Under the pieces are notes generated by a model that made no database searches, was not told where the DNA came from, and worked only from the letters and a program-made list of their open reading frames with translations. This document shows positions 15,695 through 24,434 of a stretch of 64,000 bases of DNA, one piece after another. A program made the position numbers and the translations under genes. Every line of letters starts with the position of its first letter. Position 1 is the first letter of the stretch. The DNA is from Noviherbaspirillum sedimenti (GTDB lineage: Bacteria > Pseudomonadota > Gammaproteobacteria > Burkholderiales > Burkholderiaceae_D). Location: contig NZ_QYUQ01000002.1 in assembly GCF_003590835.1 (NCBI RefSeq), positions 992,001 to 1,056,000 of the forward strand. Direction: 5' to 3'.

Positions 15695-16039
15695 CTAAGT
15701 ATCGCTAACCCATATTACCTTCCCGTCACGGACCCAAAAATGCGATCTGCACCCGGTTTCTCTCCACACCGAGGGAGAAAGTGTTGGGCGTCCACGATGA
15801 TCGATTTTGATATCCCAGCGCGGCTTAACGTTAGGGAGTATTAGCAATTCGATCACATCACCGCAACCGCAAGGGCAGCGAAATCCCACTGACCAGTTCT
15901 CTCCGTCGTCCTGGAGGAGTATCAAATCCCGCTTCGGCATCGCAGATGGCAAGGTGTCTCCTTCACGGATAAGCACCTTGCGTCGGGGAGAAAACCACTC
16001 CTGTACCGCCTCAAACCAATTGGCGAGCCATGTCCACAT
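15695..16039 (-). CDS. DUF6527 family protein (Ubl-operon accessory)
   Basis: 114 residues from the ATG at 16039 (SD AGGAG, 7 nt). The first 20 residues are hydrophobic/aromatic (MWTWLANWFEAVQEWF). Then come a cysteine cluster, FRCPCGCGDVIELLILP, and GCRSHFWVRDGKVIW, which together look like a zinc site. Proteins of this type are recurrently encoded with bacterial E1/E2/Ubl genes; their biochemical role is not something I can read from the sequence. It begins 10 nt after the JAB-E1 gene. Confidence 0.75.
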   Translation of the reverse strand: MWTWLANWFEAVQEWFSPRRKVLIREGDTLPSAMPKRDLILLQDDGENWSVGFRCPCGCGDVIELLILPNVKPRWDIKIDHRGRPTLSPSVWRETGCRSHFWVRDGKVIWVSDT

Positions 16040-16049
16040 CGTCAATCTC

Positions 16050-17450
16050 CTAGCCTTCGAGTGAAGGAAGTCCGAGCAGCGGGCGTTTAATTCCGCGGCC
16101 CAAAGTTAAATTCTTCGCCTTGGCAAAGTCTGTCTCCGGGGCGTACTCCTCTTCGCACGCCGCCAGGCTGAATAGCGTTCTGGCGCGGAGGGCGTTAGGG
16201 TCATGACGGAACTGGAAAGCTCGCGCAATAAATTCCATCACACACGCGCTTGCGGCCCGCATGTTCAGCGATATCACCGATGGTGCTTCCTCATGAGAGC
16301 CTGGCATGTACCCTTCCCCGACCCGCGCAGCATGAACAGCTGCGTCTGCCCGTGCCAAATATTCGGCTGCCACGGAACTGGGCGTGAAGACCCCGCGATC
16401 TGCCAGCGTACTGCCTCCAGGCCAGACATAGTCAATCCTGCCCGCGACCTCCAGGATAGAAAACAAATCGGGACCACGCTGGCGTACCGGGATGGTGACG
16501 CCGACGTCGAACAGCGGCTGCAGGAAGGCACTCGCCATCAGGTCGCAGATTTGTCGGCCTTCATGGCTGTCGACGCAACAGAAGACCACATCGGCCATCG
16601 CCGCTTCCAGAATCGCGTCGCGGCAGCCAATCCCTGTCGGTATGGCTTTGACTGAAACTTGCGAGCGGCAGGACTGAATGGCCTCGGAGATGACATCGAC
16701 CTTCAGACGGCGTGTTTGCGCGTCATGCAGTGTCGAGTTCAGAATGCGGTTGAGGTTCTTCTTCTCCATGCGGTCGTAGTCGATCAGTATGACTTCGCCG
16801 AATCCCAGTCGGGCCACCTGTTCGGCCACGATGCTGCCGGTACCGGAGGTGCCCACGACACATACCGACAACCGGCCCAGTTCATCGCTCATCGCATCGG
16901 AAAAGGCCATCGGCCGGCTGGTGGTTGTTGGCACGAACCGATCAGGAACCCAGAAGAAGCGCAGATCGTCACCGTAAACACCGACCATGTCGACGGCCAT
17001 CGCACGATAATGTTCGTCGTACAGCTGGGCACGCATGGCGCCGTCTTCCAGCATGATGGCGCTGCCGTGCCAGATTGTATCCTTGTGGCGTTTAGCGCGC
17101 CCGGCAAAGATGGCCGGCATGACCTGGGCGTCAGATTCACGGTCCGCTTGGGAAAACGCAAAGAGGCCGCCGGGGTGCGAATGCAGCAGGATGATCGACA
17201 AGTCGTCCTGGTCAGCCAGCCCCAGCGCCTGCTCGACGTAGTCGCCAGGCCAGCTCAGAAAATCTTGATGCCGCTCGCAGTCCTCATGCGAGACCAGGAG
17301 ATACTCCTGGACCAGCAGCTTGATGCGCGTGCCCACAACACGGGAGCAAAGCAGTATTGCTGCGGCCTCCTTGCCGTCACCGGGGAACAGGTGTGCCTTA
17401 ACCGCAGCATGCTGCGGAGCTGAAAAGGCCAGGCTAGCGTGCCGGATCAT
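16050..17450 (-). CDS. JAB deubiquitinase-E1 (ThiF) fusion protein
   Basis: 466 residues with two domains. The N-terminal JAB/MPN metalloprotease (about 1-150) has the JAMM signature HSHPGGLFAFSQAD plus an upstream Glu (LVQEYLLV). It should process or remove ubiquitin-like tags. The C-terminal E1/ThiF adenylation domain (about 190-430) shows the nucleotide loop VVGTSGTGSIVAEQVARLGF, VILIDYDRMEKKNLNR, and FCCVDSHEGR as crossover region. It overlaps the Ubl-E2 stop by 4 nt (ATGA), so the two are co-translated. The fusion puts tag activation and removal in one chain, as in described bacterial ubiquitin-like operons. Confidence 0.88.
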   Translation of the reverse strand: MIRHASLAFSAPQHAAVKAHLFPGDGKEAAAILLCSRVVGTRIKLLVQEYLLVSHEDCERHQDFLSWPGDYVEQALGLADQDDLSIILLHSHPGGLFAFSQADRESDAQVMPAIFAGRAKRHKDTIWHGSAIMLEDGAMRAQLYDEHYRAMAVDMVGVYGDDLRFFWVPDRFVPTTTSRPMAFSDAMSDELGRLSVCVVGTSGTGSIVAEQVARLGFGEVILIDYDRMEKKNLNRILNSTLHDAQTRRLKVDVISEAIQSCRSQVSVKAIPTGIGCRDAILEAAMADVVFCCVDSHEGRQICDLMASAFLQPLFDVGVTIPVRQRGPDLFSILEVAGRIDYVWPGGSTLADRGVFTPSSVAAEYLARADAAVHAARVGEGYMPGSHEEAPSVISLNMRAASACVMEFIARAFQFRHDPNALRARTLFSLAACEEEYAPETDFAKAKNLTLGRGIKRPLLGLPSLEG

Positions 17451-18550
17451 TCCGCCACCTCACGCAGCAGAGATTCTTCTACCAGACCCAGATGGGTGAT
17501 AACGGAGTCGTCGGCTGACGACCACACCCTGTTCTCCCGATGGCGCGACCAACGCTGGAACGTCTCACCGAAGATGGGTTGCTGCGCCTCTGTCTGCGGT
17601 ATTTGCGTGCCGGTCTGCAGGACGGCTGCCGGCGCACAGTAAAACATATCGAGTTCAGCCGACGGGTAAAGCAAAGGAATCTCGATCGCGAGGGCGATGT
17701 GAGACTGCTGGTAGCCCCTTGGCAGCCGGTAGTCATGCAACAGCAGCCAGCGACGCTCACCGTCGATAGCCGTCTCCCAGCGGTATGGCGCCGCGTCGAG
17801 AAACTTCTCGTCCTTTTCGAGCAAGGAGAACTGACGGTGCGGGCAAGGACCTTCGCCATTGTTGATGACTTTGGGCATGACTCGCAGGCGCTCAATTCCG
17901 GGCATAGTCAGATCGATGACGGTATTCAGATCGACCTGTTCTTTTGGCCGTCCTTTCACCTTCAGAATGAACGTCCACGGCAGGTCTGGGTTAATGCTTG
18001 CAAGTTCCAGCGCGTGGCGAACCGTGATCGTCGGCGCTGGCGAGCTGATCTCTACACCCTGCACGTCCAGTTCCCACGCCAGCAGCTTCGTGTAGAAGCG
18101 TTCAACACCTTCGCCCGATAGGTTGACGCTCTGGCCCGGTGCGATCAGTCGGTCCGTTTCGTCCCTGCGCTCCATCCAGAGCTGCGTATGCGCCGGTTCG
18201 TTGGCCAGCAGGCGCAAAATGGTTTCGGGAACTGTAGCGCCCCACGGGTACTTGTTGTCATTGAGTACGAAATAGAACAGCCGGTCGGTGCGGAAAGCGT
18301 AGAAGTTGCTTTCCGAGGGATCCAGCCTAGCTACCTCCTCCGGCGCGATTTCCTCCAAGATGTGGCCAGACAGCAGCTGGAGCAGTACGAAATCGACCGT
18401 TGGATGGCACTGCGCCGCGTTCAGGATCTGGCGGCCGGTTGGTGTGATGTCCGACAATACGGCGCTTTCGCCGTTCGCCAAGACAAGCGACTGGGCAGCG
18501 TTCGCTGGATCATGCTTTATCTGAATCTGAATAAATTTGCTATTATTCAT
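17447..18550 (-). CDS. Triple ubiquitin-like/E2 fusion (multiubiquitin-E2 family E)
   Basis: 367 residues from the ATG at 18550, chosen because GAGG lies 8 nt upstream; the frame is open to 18646. Three beta-grasp-like segments are visible. The first has the multiubiquitin signature ITPTGRQIL (residues about 5-75), the second starts at LFYFVLNDNKYPWG (about 80-150), and the third contains WTFILKVKGRPKEQV (about 165-230). The C-terminal E2-like domain (about 235-367) has LLLHDYRLPRGY, IPLLYPSAELDMFY and RWSRHREN with the WSRH block typical of prokaryotic E2 family E. No Cys sits at the usual E2 active-site spacing; the nearest is in DMFYCAP. First gene of the operon. Confidence 0.8.
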   Translation of the reverse strand: MNNSKFIQIQIKHDPANAAQSLVLANGESAVLSDITPTGRQILNAAQCHPTVDFVLLQLLSGHILEEIAPEEVARLDPSESNFYAFRTDRLFYFVLNDNKYPWGATVPETILRLLANEPAHTQLWMERRDETDRLIAPGQSVNLSGEGVERFYTKLLAWELDVQGVEISSPAPTITVRHALELASINPDLPWTFILKVKGRPKEQVDLNTVIDLTMPGIERLRVMPKVINNGEGPCPHRQFSLLEKDEKFLDAAPYRWETAIDGERRWLLLHDYRLPRGYQQSHIALAIEIPLLYPSAELDMFYCAPAAVLQTGTQIPQTEAQQPIFGETFQRWSRHRENRVWSSADDSVITHLGLVEESLLREVAE

Positions 18551-18760
18551 TTTACTTACCTCAACAGTAAATGGATTGATCGAGGGCAGCTTTGCCAATC
18601 TGTGCAAAACCTCCCCACCTGATGAGATAGTCTGAGCTGGGCGCAAATCTGGACACGTCCGGATCCAAAATTACTTTTTGAGAGCTGGCCACAAATTTTT
18701 GTCCGAATTCCGGCCGTGCCCAGACTAGCTATACAGGGTATGAATTGACGCACCCACTTT
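18551..18760. promoter_or_regulatory. Divergent promoter region between the Ubl operon and the sigma/ImmA trio
   Basis: 210 bp without a gene, reading outward to both operons. It contains a partly palindromic GGCCACAAATTTTTGTCCG and A/T-rich stretches. Shared control of the two operons is an inference from this arrangement. Confidence 0.4.
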
Positions 18761-19381
18761 ATGGAGAGGCGGGTCTTGACGGAACAAAACGATATCTATG
18801 CGACCCAAGACGAAGTGTTTGAGGCGCTCGCAGGCTTAACGCCGGACGAGTGTCGTCAGCTGGACTACCAAGGCAGGAGGTTGGCATTCGGAACCATTTA
18901 TGCGACAGGCCAGGCACTTTTCAGCGAAGCTGTCGCGCGCGCGGTTGATTTGCGGCGCAGATGGTGCCCGTCAAGCATATCGTTCATGACGTTCTTGCGT
19001 AACTCCATGGGCAGTATCGCTTCCAATGACCGAAAAGGCTTTCACGCCAAGCACATCGCCAACGTTTCGGCCCTCGCCGTAGGTAATGACGAAGTCGACG
19101 ATGACGCGTTTCTCAGTTCTTTTGGCACTTTACCGAAGAACAGTATTGAAGACGTGTTGGAGCAAGCCGAGGAGCACGCAGCGATGTTGAGGGATTACGA
19201 TGCGCTGTTTGCCTACTTCGCCGACGATGAAGAGGTCTGGATGATTCTGGTGGCGATGGAACAGGAGTTAATTGGTGCGGAAATCAAGGACTATTGTAAG
19301 CTCGATGACGCCCAGTATCTCGCGGCACGGAAACGGCTAAAGCGAGGGGCTGCGAAGTTGAAAAGCCAAAGGACAGGATAA
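18761..19381 (+). CDS. RNA polymerase sigma-factor-like protein
   Basis: 206 residues. Residues about 15-100 look like sigma region 2: EALAGLTPDECRQLDYQGRR, LFSEAVARAVDLRRRWCPSS, then FMTFLRNSMGSIASNDRKGF. The C-terminal part (about 130-200) could be a region-4-like helical bundle with KRLKRGAAKLK. Sigma-like proteins of this style are known on mobile elements. A TTG at 18776 behind GGAGAGG is an alternative start. It overlaps the next gene by one base, and divergent transcription from the Ubl operon suggests it could control it. Confidence 0.6.
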   Translation: MERRVLTEQNDIYATQDEVFEALAGLTPDECRQLDYQGRRLAFGTIYATGQALFSEAVARAVDLRRRWCPSSISFMTFLRNSMGSIASNDRKGFHAKHIANVSALAVGNDEVDDDAFLSSFGTLPKNSIEDVLEQAEEHAAMLRDYDALFAYFADDEEVWMILVAMEQELIGAEIKDYCKLDDAQYLAARKRLKRGAAKLKSQRTG

Positions 19382-19836
19382 TGAGCAACCACGATACGAA
19401 GCGTCTGGCGATGGCGCAGGCATTGCGGTCCGCATTTCGCGCAGAAATATTGGAAGAAACACCGACCAGCGAGGAAATTTCCCAAATGCTGGTCGACAAT
19501 GGTGAGGATCCGGATGCCGTCGCCCGACAATATCAAAATCTAGTGGCGGAAAAGATTCGAGCCGCCAAGAAAGAAAGAATGCTTGGATTCAGACGCCAAA
19601 GTACGACAAGTGCGGGTTTTGCCTTGCGAGGCGCCGCGCCGACGAAATCGGCACCGTTACCAGATATTGACGTCATGCGTTCGCGGATAAAAGCCCTGAG
19701 TACTACACCAGAATTTGATAACAGCAGTCTTGCGATCGCTTATCGAAACGGGACCAAGCAGTCTGATAGTGACATCAGTTCGCTATACCAGGATCTTCTC
19801 GACTTAGGTGTCATCAAGGATGATCCTGAAATTTAA
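19381..19836 (+). CDS. Unknown protein between sigma-like and ImmA genes
   Basis: 151 residues, mostly helical and charged (MSNHDTKRLAMAQALRSAFR...), without TM, signal peptide or recognisable motif. The start overlaps the sigma gene stop and the end overlaps the protease gene, so the three form one translationally coupled unit. By analogy with ImmA/ImmR and toxin-antitoxin pairs it could be the protease's substrate, an anti-sigma factor or an antitoxin; nothing in the sequence decides among these. Confidence 0.6.
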   Translation: MSNHDTKRLAMAQALRSAFRAEILEETPTSEEISQMLVDNGEDPDAVARQYQNLVAEKIRAAKKERMLGFRRQSTTSAGFALRGAAPTKSAPLPDIDVMRSRIKALSTTPEFDNSSLAIAYRNGTKQSDSDISSLYQDLLDLGVIKDDPEI

Positions 19837-20590
19837 CGAGAACCTGCTTTCACCGGGAGAAAAGTTGCTGTGGGAGTATGGCATTGTCACGCCGGACGAA
19901 ATTGATCTGGAAGCGATTGCCGCAGACCGTGGACTTTCTATCAGGCGCCGCCCTCTCGACGGTGCGGATGCGCGGCTGGTCGCAACAGCAACTGCCGGGA
20001 TCATCACCGTGAACGCCTCCACGAGCGAAAAGCGGCAACGATTTTCTATTGGACATGAGCTGGGTCACTGGGAACGTGATCGAAAACATGGACTCATCAA
20101 TCTATGCTCTAAATCCGACCTGGCTCAGCACAACCAGATCGCAAAAAATAGCGAGGCCGAAGCCAACATATTCAGCGCGGACCTCATCCTTCCGCCTTAC
20201 CTGGTTTCGACAAGGACGGAAGGTAAAGAAGCATCCATCGACCTCATTCTGAACGTGGCAGAGGAATTTCGTACCAGCCGTGAAGCCACTGGCATCCGGA
20301 TTGCCAGACTCGTCCGCTCGCCTGCGATGATCATGATGTTTAGCCAGCATGGGCGCAAATGGGCCATTAAGAACTCAGCATGGCCTCATTACGTCAACCC
20401 GGTTGGCGTCGTACATCACGACAGCCCATCAATGGATCTGCTCTTCAGAGGCGCAAACGGGGCGAAAACGCGGGATCAAAAGGAGCCCGCGCTGCGTTGG
20501 CTTATTGGTGAAAACCTGCGAATGGTCGATGTCAAAGTGCAGTCAGTAAAACTTGCCAGCAATGACATCCTGTCTATTGTGCGGCTATGA
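19808..20590 (+). CDS. ImmA/IrrE family metalloprotease
   Basis: 260 residues. The zinc motif HELGHW (HExxH) lies in FSIGHELGHWERDRKHG (about residues 79-95), and the third ligand region follows as NSEAEANIFSADLILP, which is diagnostic for ImmA/IrrE peptidases. Such proteases cleave repressors or anti-sigma factors in response to stress or phage. GTG at 19808 overlaps the previous gene by 29 nt; ATG at 19820 is the alternative. The C-terminal 80 residues are an additional domain of unknown role. It ends 44 nt from the convergent ietS. Confidence 0.85.
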   Translation: MSSRMILKFNENLLSPGEKLLWEYGIVTPDEIDLEAIAADRGLSIRRRPLDGADARLVATATAGIITVNASTSEKRQRFSIGHELGHWERDRKHGLINLCSKSDLAQHNQIAKNSEAEANIFSADLILPPYLVSTRTEGKEASIDLILNVAEEFRTSREATGIRIARLVRSPAMIMMFSQHGRKWAIKNSAWPHYVNPVGVVHHDSPSMDLLFRGANGAKTRDQKEPALRWLIGENLRMVDVKVQSVKLASNDILSIVRL

Positions 20591-20634
20591 GCGAGCTTAG
20601 TGAATCGTGATGGTCAGTCCAGGTCGTAGTGGTA

Positions 20635-22851
20635 TTAACTCTGCCCTCCTTGGCCAGTGGCCTGAATTCGCACCTCTTGGCGGATATCCAGAGGCAGCAG
20701 CGTCTGGTAGCGCTGACGGATATTATTGTAGATCCCCGGTGTGTTTTCGACAGACACAGTGACGATCATGGCGTAAGGCAGCGGCGGCAAGGTGCTGTTA
20801 TCAACGGCCTGCCCATCCTCGCGAGCACCGTAAGTGATATCGAACAGCGGGTCATTGAGCGTGGTTGCGTTGAAATCGTGCTCATGGCGTAGCGTTGTTT
20901 CCCATTTGTGTTCGCCTACGCGTGCTTCGAGTTCGGTCGTGTACATTTTCGAGGTGCTGAAGAAGGACATGGTGGTGCTGACATTTTTTTTCGGCCGCAG
21001 CAGCACCGTTAGACCTGCCCGCGTATAGTTCACAGCATGCTCTGGATCGGTGTGGCTGGCAAAACACAGGGTGGCACGCAGCGTCACGCGGCCGTTGAGC
21101 GCAATGGTCGGGAACGGGATGAGTGCACGCATGTTCTGACCCGCCTTCAGCGTTCCCTGATAAATTACGCGCACCTCGTTATCCGGGCATTGCAGCACCT
21201 CGTCCACAGTTTGCGGGAAGCGTCCGTGCCCGACTTCGCTCATGGCCATTTCAGGATCACGGCTGGCGTGATGGTTCATCAGCGCGCGCAAGGCCAGCAT
21301 ATTAAGTGGGGAAGTGAGCGAAGCCTTGATGCCGATAGCTGTGTGCATGGTCGCTGGAGCACTGTAGCTCGTGCCCTGCACTTCCATCAATTGCCCTGCG
21401 AGGGCGTTATAAACAATAAATGGCTCGGCATCGGAACCGCCGAAACTCAGTCCATCAGGTTTGACGAGACCTGGACTGCGCCCTGGACCGAACGAGCTGT
21501 ACGGGGCGCGCTGCCACTTATCGGCGGCGCTATCGCAGGCTCCAACAGCGAGCGCATTGACCATGTCCGATGGTGGCTGAACACGCGACATCGGCCATGG
21601 CTTGTCGCCATCATTGCCCACTGCCACGGTCGCGAACGTGCTACCCGATGCAAGGTGCTTGTCGATCAGCGCTGTCCAGGGATGGACCTCGTCGTCTTCC
21701 ATCGGCATGTAGGGGCCAAGACTGAAATTGACGAAATCGAGTGGCTGCGTTTTGAGGACCGTGTCGATATTTTTCAGGACGCTGTACAGATCCACATCCT
21801 GCACGCCCTGATCCTCGGTGACGCCGGGGCTGATGCAGCGGTAGTGGCGCACATTTGCATAGGGGCGCGCAAACGGTGCGGTCTTGTTCAGCGGACCGAA
21901 CAGTACTGTGCTGGTGACACCGTTGCCGTGCCCCAAGCACTCGGCTGTTGTATTGTGTGTGCCTGGCAAGATAATCTCGTTCACCCAAGGCGCCAGGCTG
22001 GAGTGACCGACGCCCGCATCAAAGATGCCCACCTTCAGGCTCTGGTCAATTGCAGGCTGGATAGGAAGCGCAGTGCCAGGCGCCCCGATGGCGCGCATTG
22101 GCTTGCCGCCCATGCGAAGCGATGGCATCGCCCGTACCACGCGCACGAATTGGAACAGTCCCAGCACATCCACCTTTTCGGCAGCGAGGTGGACTGGCAT
22201 GAAAGTCAGGCCCGAGACGATCAACATGCGCTTTGTATCCGCTTTGCCGCCCAGGGTGGCGACGTAAGCGACAAAGGAGCCGACGATATCCTGATCTTCT
22301 TCGGCGGCATGCAGCACGACTTCGAGCCGTGCCTCGCCGTGTGCGTCATGGCCGAGAAAATTCTTTTCGGTGGCCGCGAAAGGACTGATCAGCTCCAGAC
22401 GGCATAGTGCCTGCTGGTGTACCTTGGCGGTATTGTGGGAGCGCAGGAACAATCCAAGATGGTCGAAATCCTGATCGCTCCCCGCAACAAACAGCACCGC
22501 AGTGTGGGTTGGTTCAGGCTCCTTCTTCGCGCGGGTTTCCTTGCGCGGCGTAACGGTGGTAGCGCGGCTGCCGATGCAACGCAGCCCTGTGGAGGCAAAC
22601 AGCGTGCTAGGGTGATGGCTTTTTGCCAAAAACGTCGGGTGCAGGGTTATCCTCGCAACATTCTGATCTCGCGGCTTGGCGATCGCCGGCACTGCGGCGT
22701 TAGCCTGGCGTAGCGCCGTCAACTGCGCGCCCAGCCAAGGCCGTTGCTCATCGATGCCATAGGGGTATTTCTTCTCGCCCGAACCGCGTTTGAGTGCGTG
22801 TCCATGGGTGAGGGTTTCACCATAGCCCAGAATGATGTTCGTACCCTGCAT
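20635..22851 (-). CDS. ietS: Subtilisin-like serine protease IetS (IetAS defence system)
   Basis: 738 residues. The S8 catalytic triad is visible as Asp in VGIFDAGVG, His in LGHGNGVTS and Ser in GTSYSAPATM. There is no signal peptide, so it is cytoplasmic. About 270 residues precede the catalytic domain and a beta-rich domain of about 200 residues follows. It lies 4 nt downstream of an AAA+ ATPase. This ATPase-subtilase pair matches IetAS, known first from plasmid-encoded toxicity and later as an antiphage system. The naming rests on architecture, not on a search. Confidence 0.8.
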   Translation of the reverse strand: MQGTNIILGYGETLTHGHALKRGSGEKKYPYGIDEQRPWLGAQLTALRQANAAVPAIAKPRDQNVARITLHPTFLAKSHHPSTLFASTGLRCIGSRATTVTPRKETRAKKEPEPTHTAVLFVAGSDQDFDHLGLFLRSHNTAKVHQQALCRLELISPFAATEKNFLGHDAHGEARLEVVLHAAEEDQDIVGSFVAYVATLGGKADTKRMLIVSGLTFMPVHLAAEKVDVLGLFQFVRVVRAMPSLRMGGKPMRAIGAPGTALPIQPAIDQSLKVGIFDAGVGHSSLAPWVNEIILPGTHNTTAECLGHGNGVTSTVLFGPLNKTAPFARPYANVRHYRCISPGVTEDQGVQDVDLYSVLKNIDTVLKTQPLDFVNFSLGPYMPMEDDEVHPWTALIDKHLASGSTFATVAVGNDGDKPWPMSRVQPPSDMVNALAVGACDSAADKWQRAPYSSFGPGRSPGLVKPDGLSFGGSDAEPFIVYNALAGQLMEVQGTSYSAPATMHTAIGIKASLTSPLNMLALRALMNHHASRDPEMAMSEVGHGRFPQTVDEVLQCPDNEVRVIYQGTLKAGQNMRALIPFPTIALNGRVTLRATLCFASHTDPEHAVNYTRAGLTVLLRPKKNVSTTMSFFSTSKMYTTELEARVGEHKWETTLRHEHDFNATTLNDPLFDITYGAREDGQAVDNSTLPPLPYAMIVTVSVENTPGIYNNIRQRYQTLLPLDIRQEVRIQATGQGGQS

Positions 22852-22855
22852 ATTA

Positions 22856-23941
22856 TTATTCTCCTAGGTAACGCTTGATGACACTGCTAACGGTGGGATG
22901 GGTTTTGCCAAAATGCGCGGCGATTTCCCGCCTCGAATATCCTTCAAGGTGCATCAATAACATTTCGCCGTCGAGTGGCTTGGCCATATGGCCGCGGCTG
23001 GTACAGGAGTGCACAGCCAGCTTGAAAAGCTGTGGCTGCAACTCGGTCTTTTCGAGCAAGGCGCGCTTGCGTGCGGACAGCACCAGCGCCGCAATGGCGC
23101 TAAACGACTCCCCTTCCAGTAGCTTGGCCAGAGATTGCCGGAAGGCGTCGGTAATGGGCATATCATGCAGGTACTGCTCAATCAACGGGGCATCCGGTTT
23201 TTCAAAGTTGATGACGACGTCAAAGCGACGCCATACGGCAGGATCGAGCAGTTCGCCGTGATTGGTTGCCGCCACTAGCATTGAATTGGCTGGCCAGTCA
23301 TCGAGGGCCTGAAGCAGGACATTGACTAGACGCTTGAGTTCACCGACATCGCTGCCGTCATCACGCCTTTTGGCGATCGCGTCGAATTCATCAAGCAGTA
23401 ACACGCAGGGGCGCGAGATCGCGTGATCAAATACGGCCTTCAAGTTGCTACCGGTTTTGCCCAGATAGCTGCTCATGACGGTCGCCAGGTTTAGAGTCAG
23501 CAGCGGGAGCTTCAGCTCTTGGGCGAGCCAATGCGCTGCCAGGGTCTTGCCTGTGCCAGGAAGTCCACAAAAGAGCAGCATGTGTGCCGGCGCCAACCCT
23601 TCCTTTAGAAGCAGGTCTATGCTGGCCCATTCCTTGAGGCAGGCATCGAGTACGGCCTTGATTTTTTCAGCTAGAACCGGCTTTTTGTCCAGAATGACCG
23701 GAGACAGGACTTCGACTAGCTGCATGCGCGAATCGATATCGACCGGCGTCGGCGTGAACGAGTCAGTGCCTCGGAGCGCGCTGCCATTAGGCAGCATCGC
23801 CGACAATTCTTGGGCCAGCTCCAGGTCGACGTGCTTTAATTTCGCAACCAAGCGACCGACGGAAAGCGCAAATGCGCTGGGAGAGTCGGTCAAGCCAGAT
23901 TGGATAACCTTGGCGAGTTCTTTTTTAGGAAAATTTTCCAC
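22856..23941 (-). CDS. ietA: AAA+ ATPase IetA (IetAS defence system)
   Basis: 361 residues. Walker A GLPGTGKT (about 125-132), Walker B LLLDEFDA (about 182-189), sensor 1 VAATNH (about 225-230) and the arginine-finger region WRRFD (about 238-242) give a canonical AAA+ module. The C-terminus ends in a helix-turn-helix (YSRREIAAHFGKTHPTVSSVIKR). First gene of the ietAS operon. The 110 bp upstream are strongly AT-rich (TTTTAATTTAAATTAA) and probably contain its promoter. Confidence 0.82.
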   Translation of the reverse strand: MENFPKKELAKVIQSGLTDSPSAFALSVGRLVAKLKHVDLELAQELSAMLPNGSALRGTDSFTPTPVDIDSRMQLVEVLSPVILDKKPVLAEKIKAVLDACLKEWASIDLLLKEGLAPAHMLLFCGLPGTGKTLAAHWLAQELKLPLLTLNLATVMSSYLGKTGSNLKAVFDHAISRPCVLLLDEFDAIAKRRDDGSDVGELKRLVNVLLQALDDWPANSMLVAATNHGELLDPAVWRRFDVVINFEKPDAPLIEQYLHDMPITDAFRQSLAKLLEGESFSAIAALVLSARKRALLEKTELQPQLFKLAVHSCTSRGHMAKPLDGEMLLMHLEGYSRREIAAHFGKTHPTVSSVIKRYLGE

Positions 23942-24059
23942 TAAACACTTTACAAAACAATAGCTTAAGATAAATGGTAAATTATGACATGTGTATTTTA
24001 ATTTAAATTAACCACATTGGTAAAGTGAATAGTTCGCGTACCACCTCCTTTGTGTTCAT

Positions 24060-24302
24060 TCACGGGGTCGGGAATTTAAGCCAGGCGTTACCAAGGTCGC
24101 ACGGATAGTAAGCTCCAGTGTCCGGGTTGTAGATCGAATAGAACGCTTCAGGTCGCTGCTTGAAATTGTGCGCCTTGACCAGATTGTCGTTGTTCCAGTC
24201 ACTGCGAGGGTCGCCATCGGGGTTGGAGTATGCAGACGTGTCCTTGTTTGTGCTGGCAAACGAAAAGCCCTTGTTCGCATAGCACAGCACGTATTCATGA
24301 GT
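24060..24302 (-). pseudogene. Fragment of a type III restriction-modification methyltransferase (mod)
   Basis: About 80 codons read HEYVLCYANKGFSF, then DPRSDWNNDNLVKAHNF and a YYPCDLGNAW ending. This resembles the mid-portion of adenine-specific type III methyltransferases (HEYIL.YAK...DPRGPW...). No start codon and no SAM-binding or DPPY motif is present, and a stop lies just upstream in frame. It is a relic of an earlier cargo gene between ietA and the transposon end. Nothing else is recognisable in 24303-24430 apart from a small AGGAAGGC hairpin. Confidence 0.6.
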
Positions 24303-24434
24303 TCAGTGGGAGGCGCGAGATCTTCGTCCTTCCACTAATTTCTTGGATCAGGAAGGCAATAGCCCTTCCTCAGGCGCTCTAAATAATCATACGAGTTGTC
24401 TGAATATTGCACGCATGGCGCTAACTTCTCGAAA

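Noticed and set aside
21037..22407. A 456-codon plus-strand frame opposite ietS
   Set aside because: It is the shadow of the subtilase, whose Asp-His-Ser motifs are on the minus strand.
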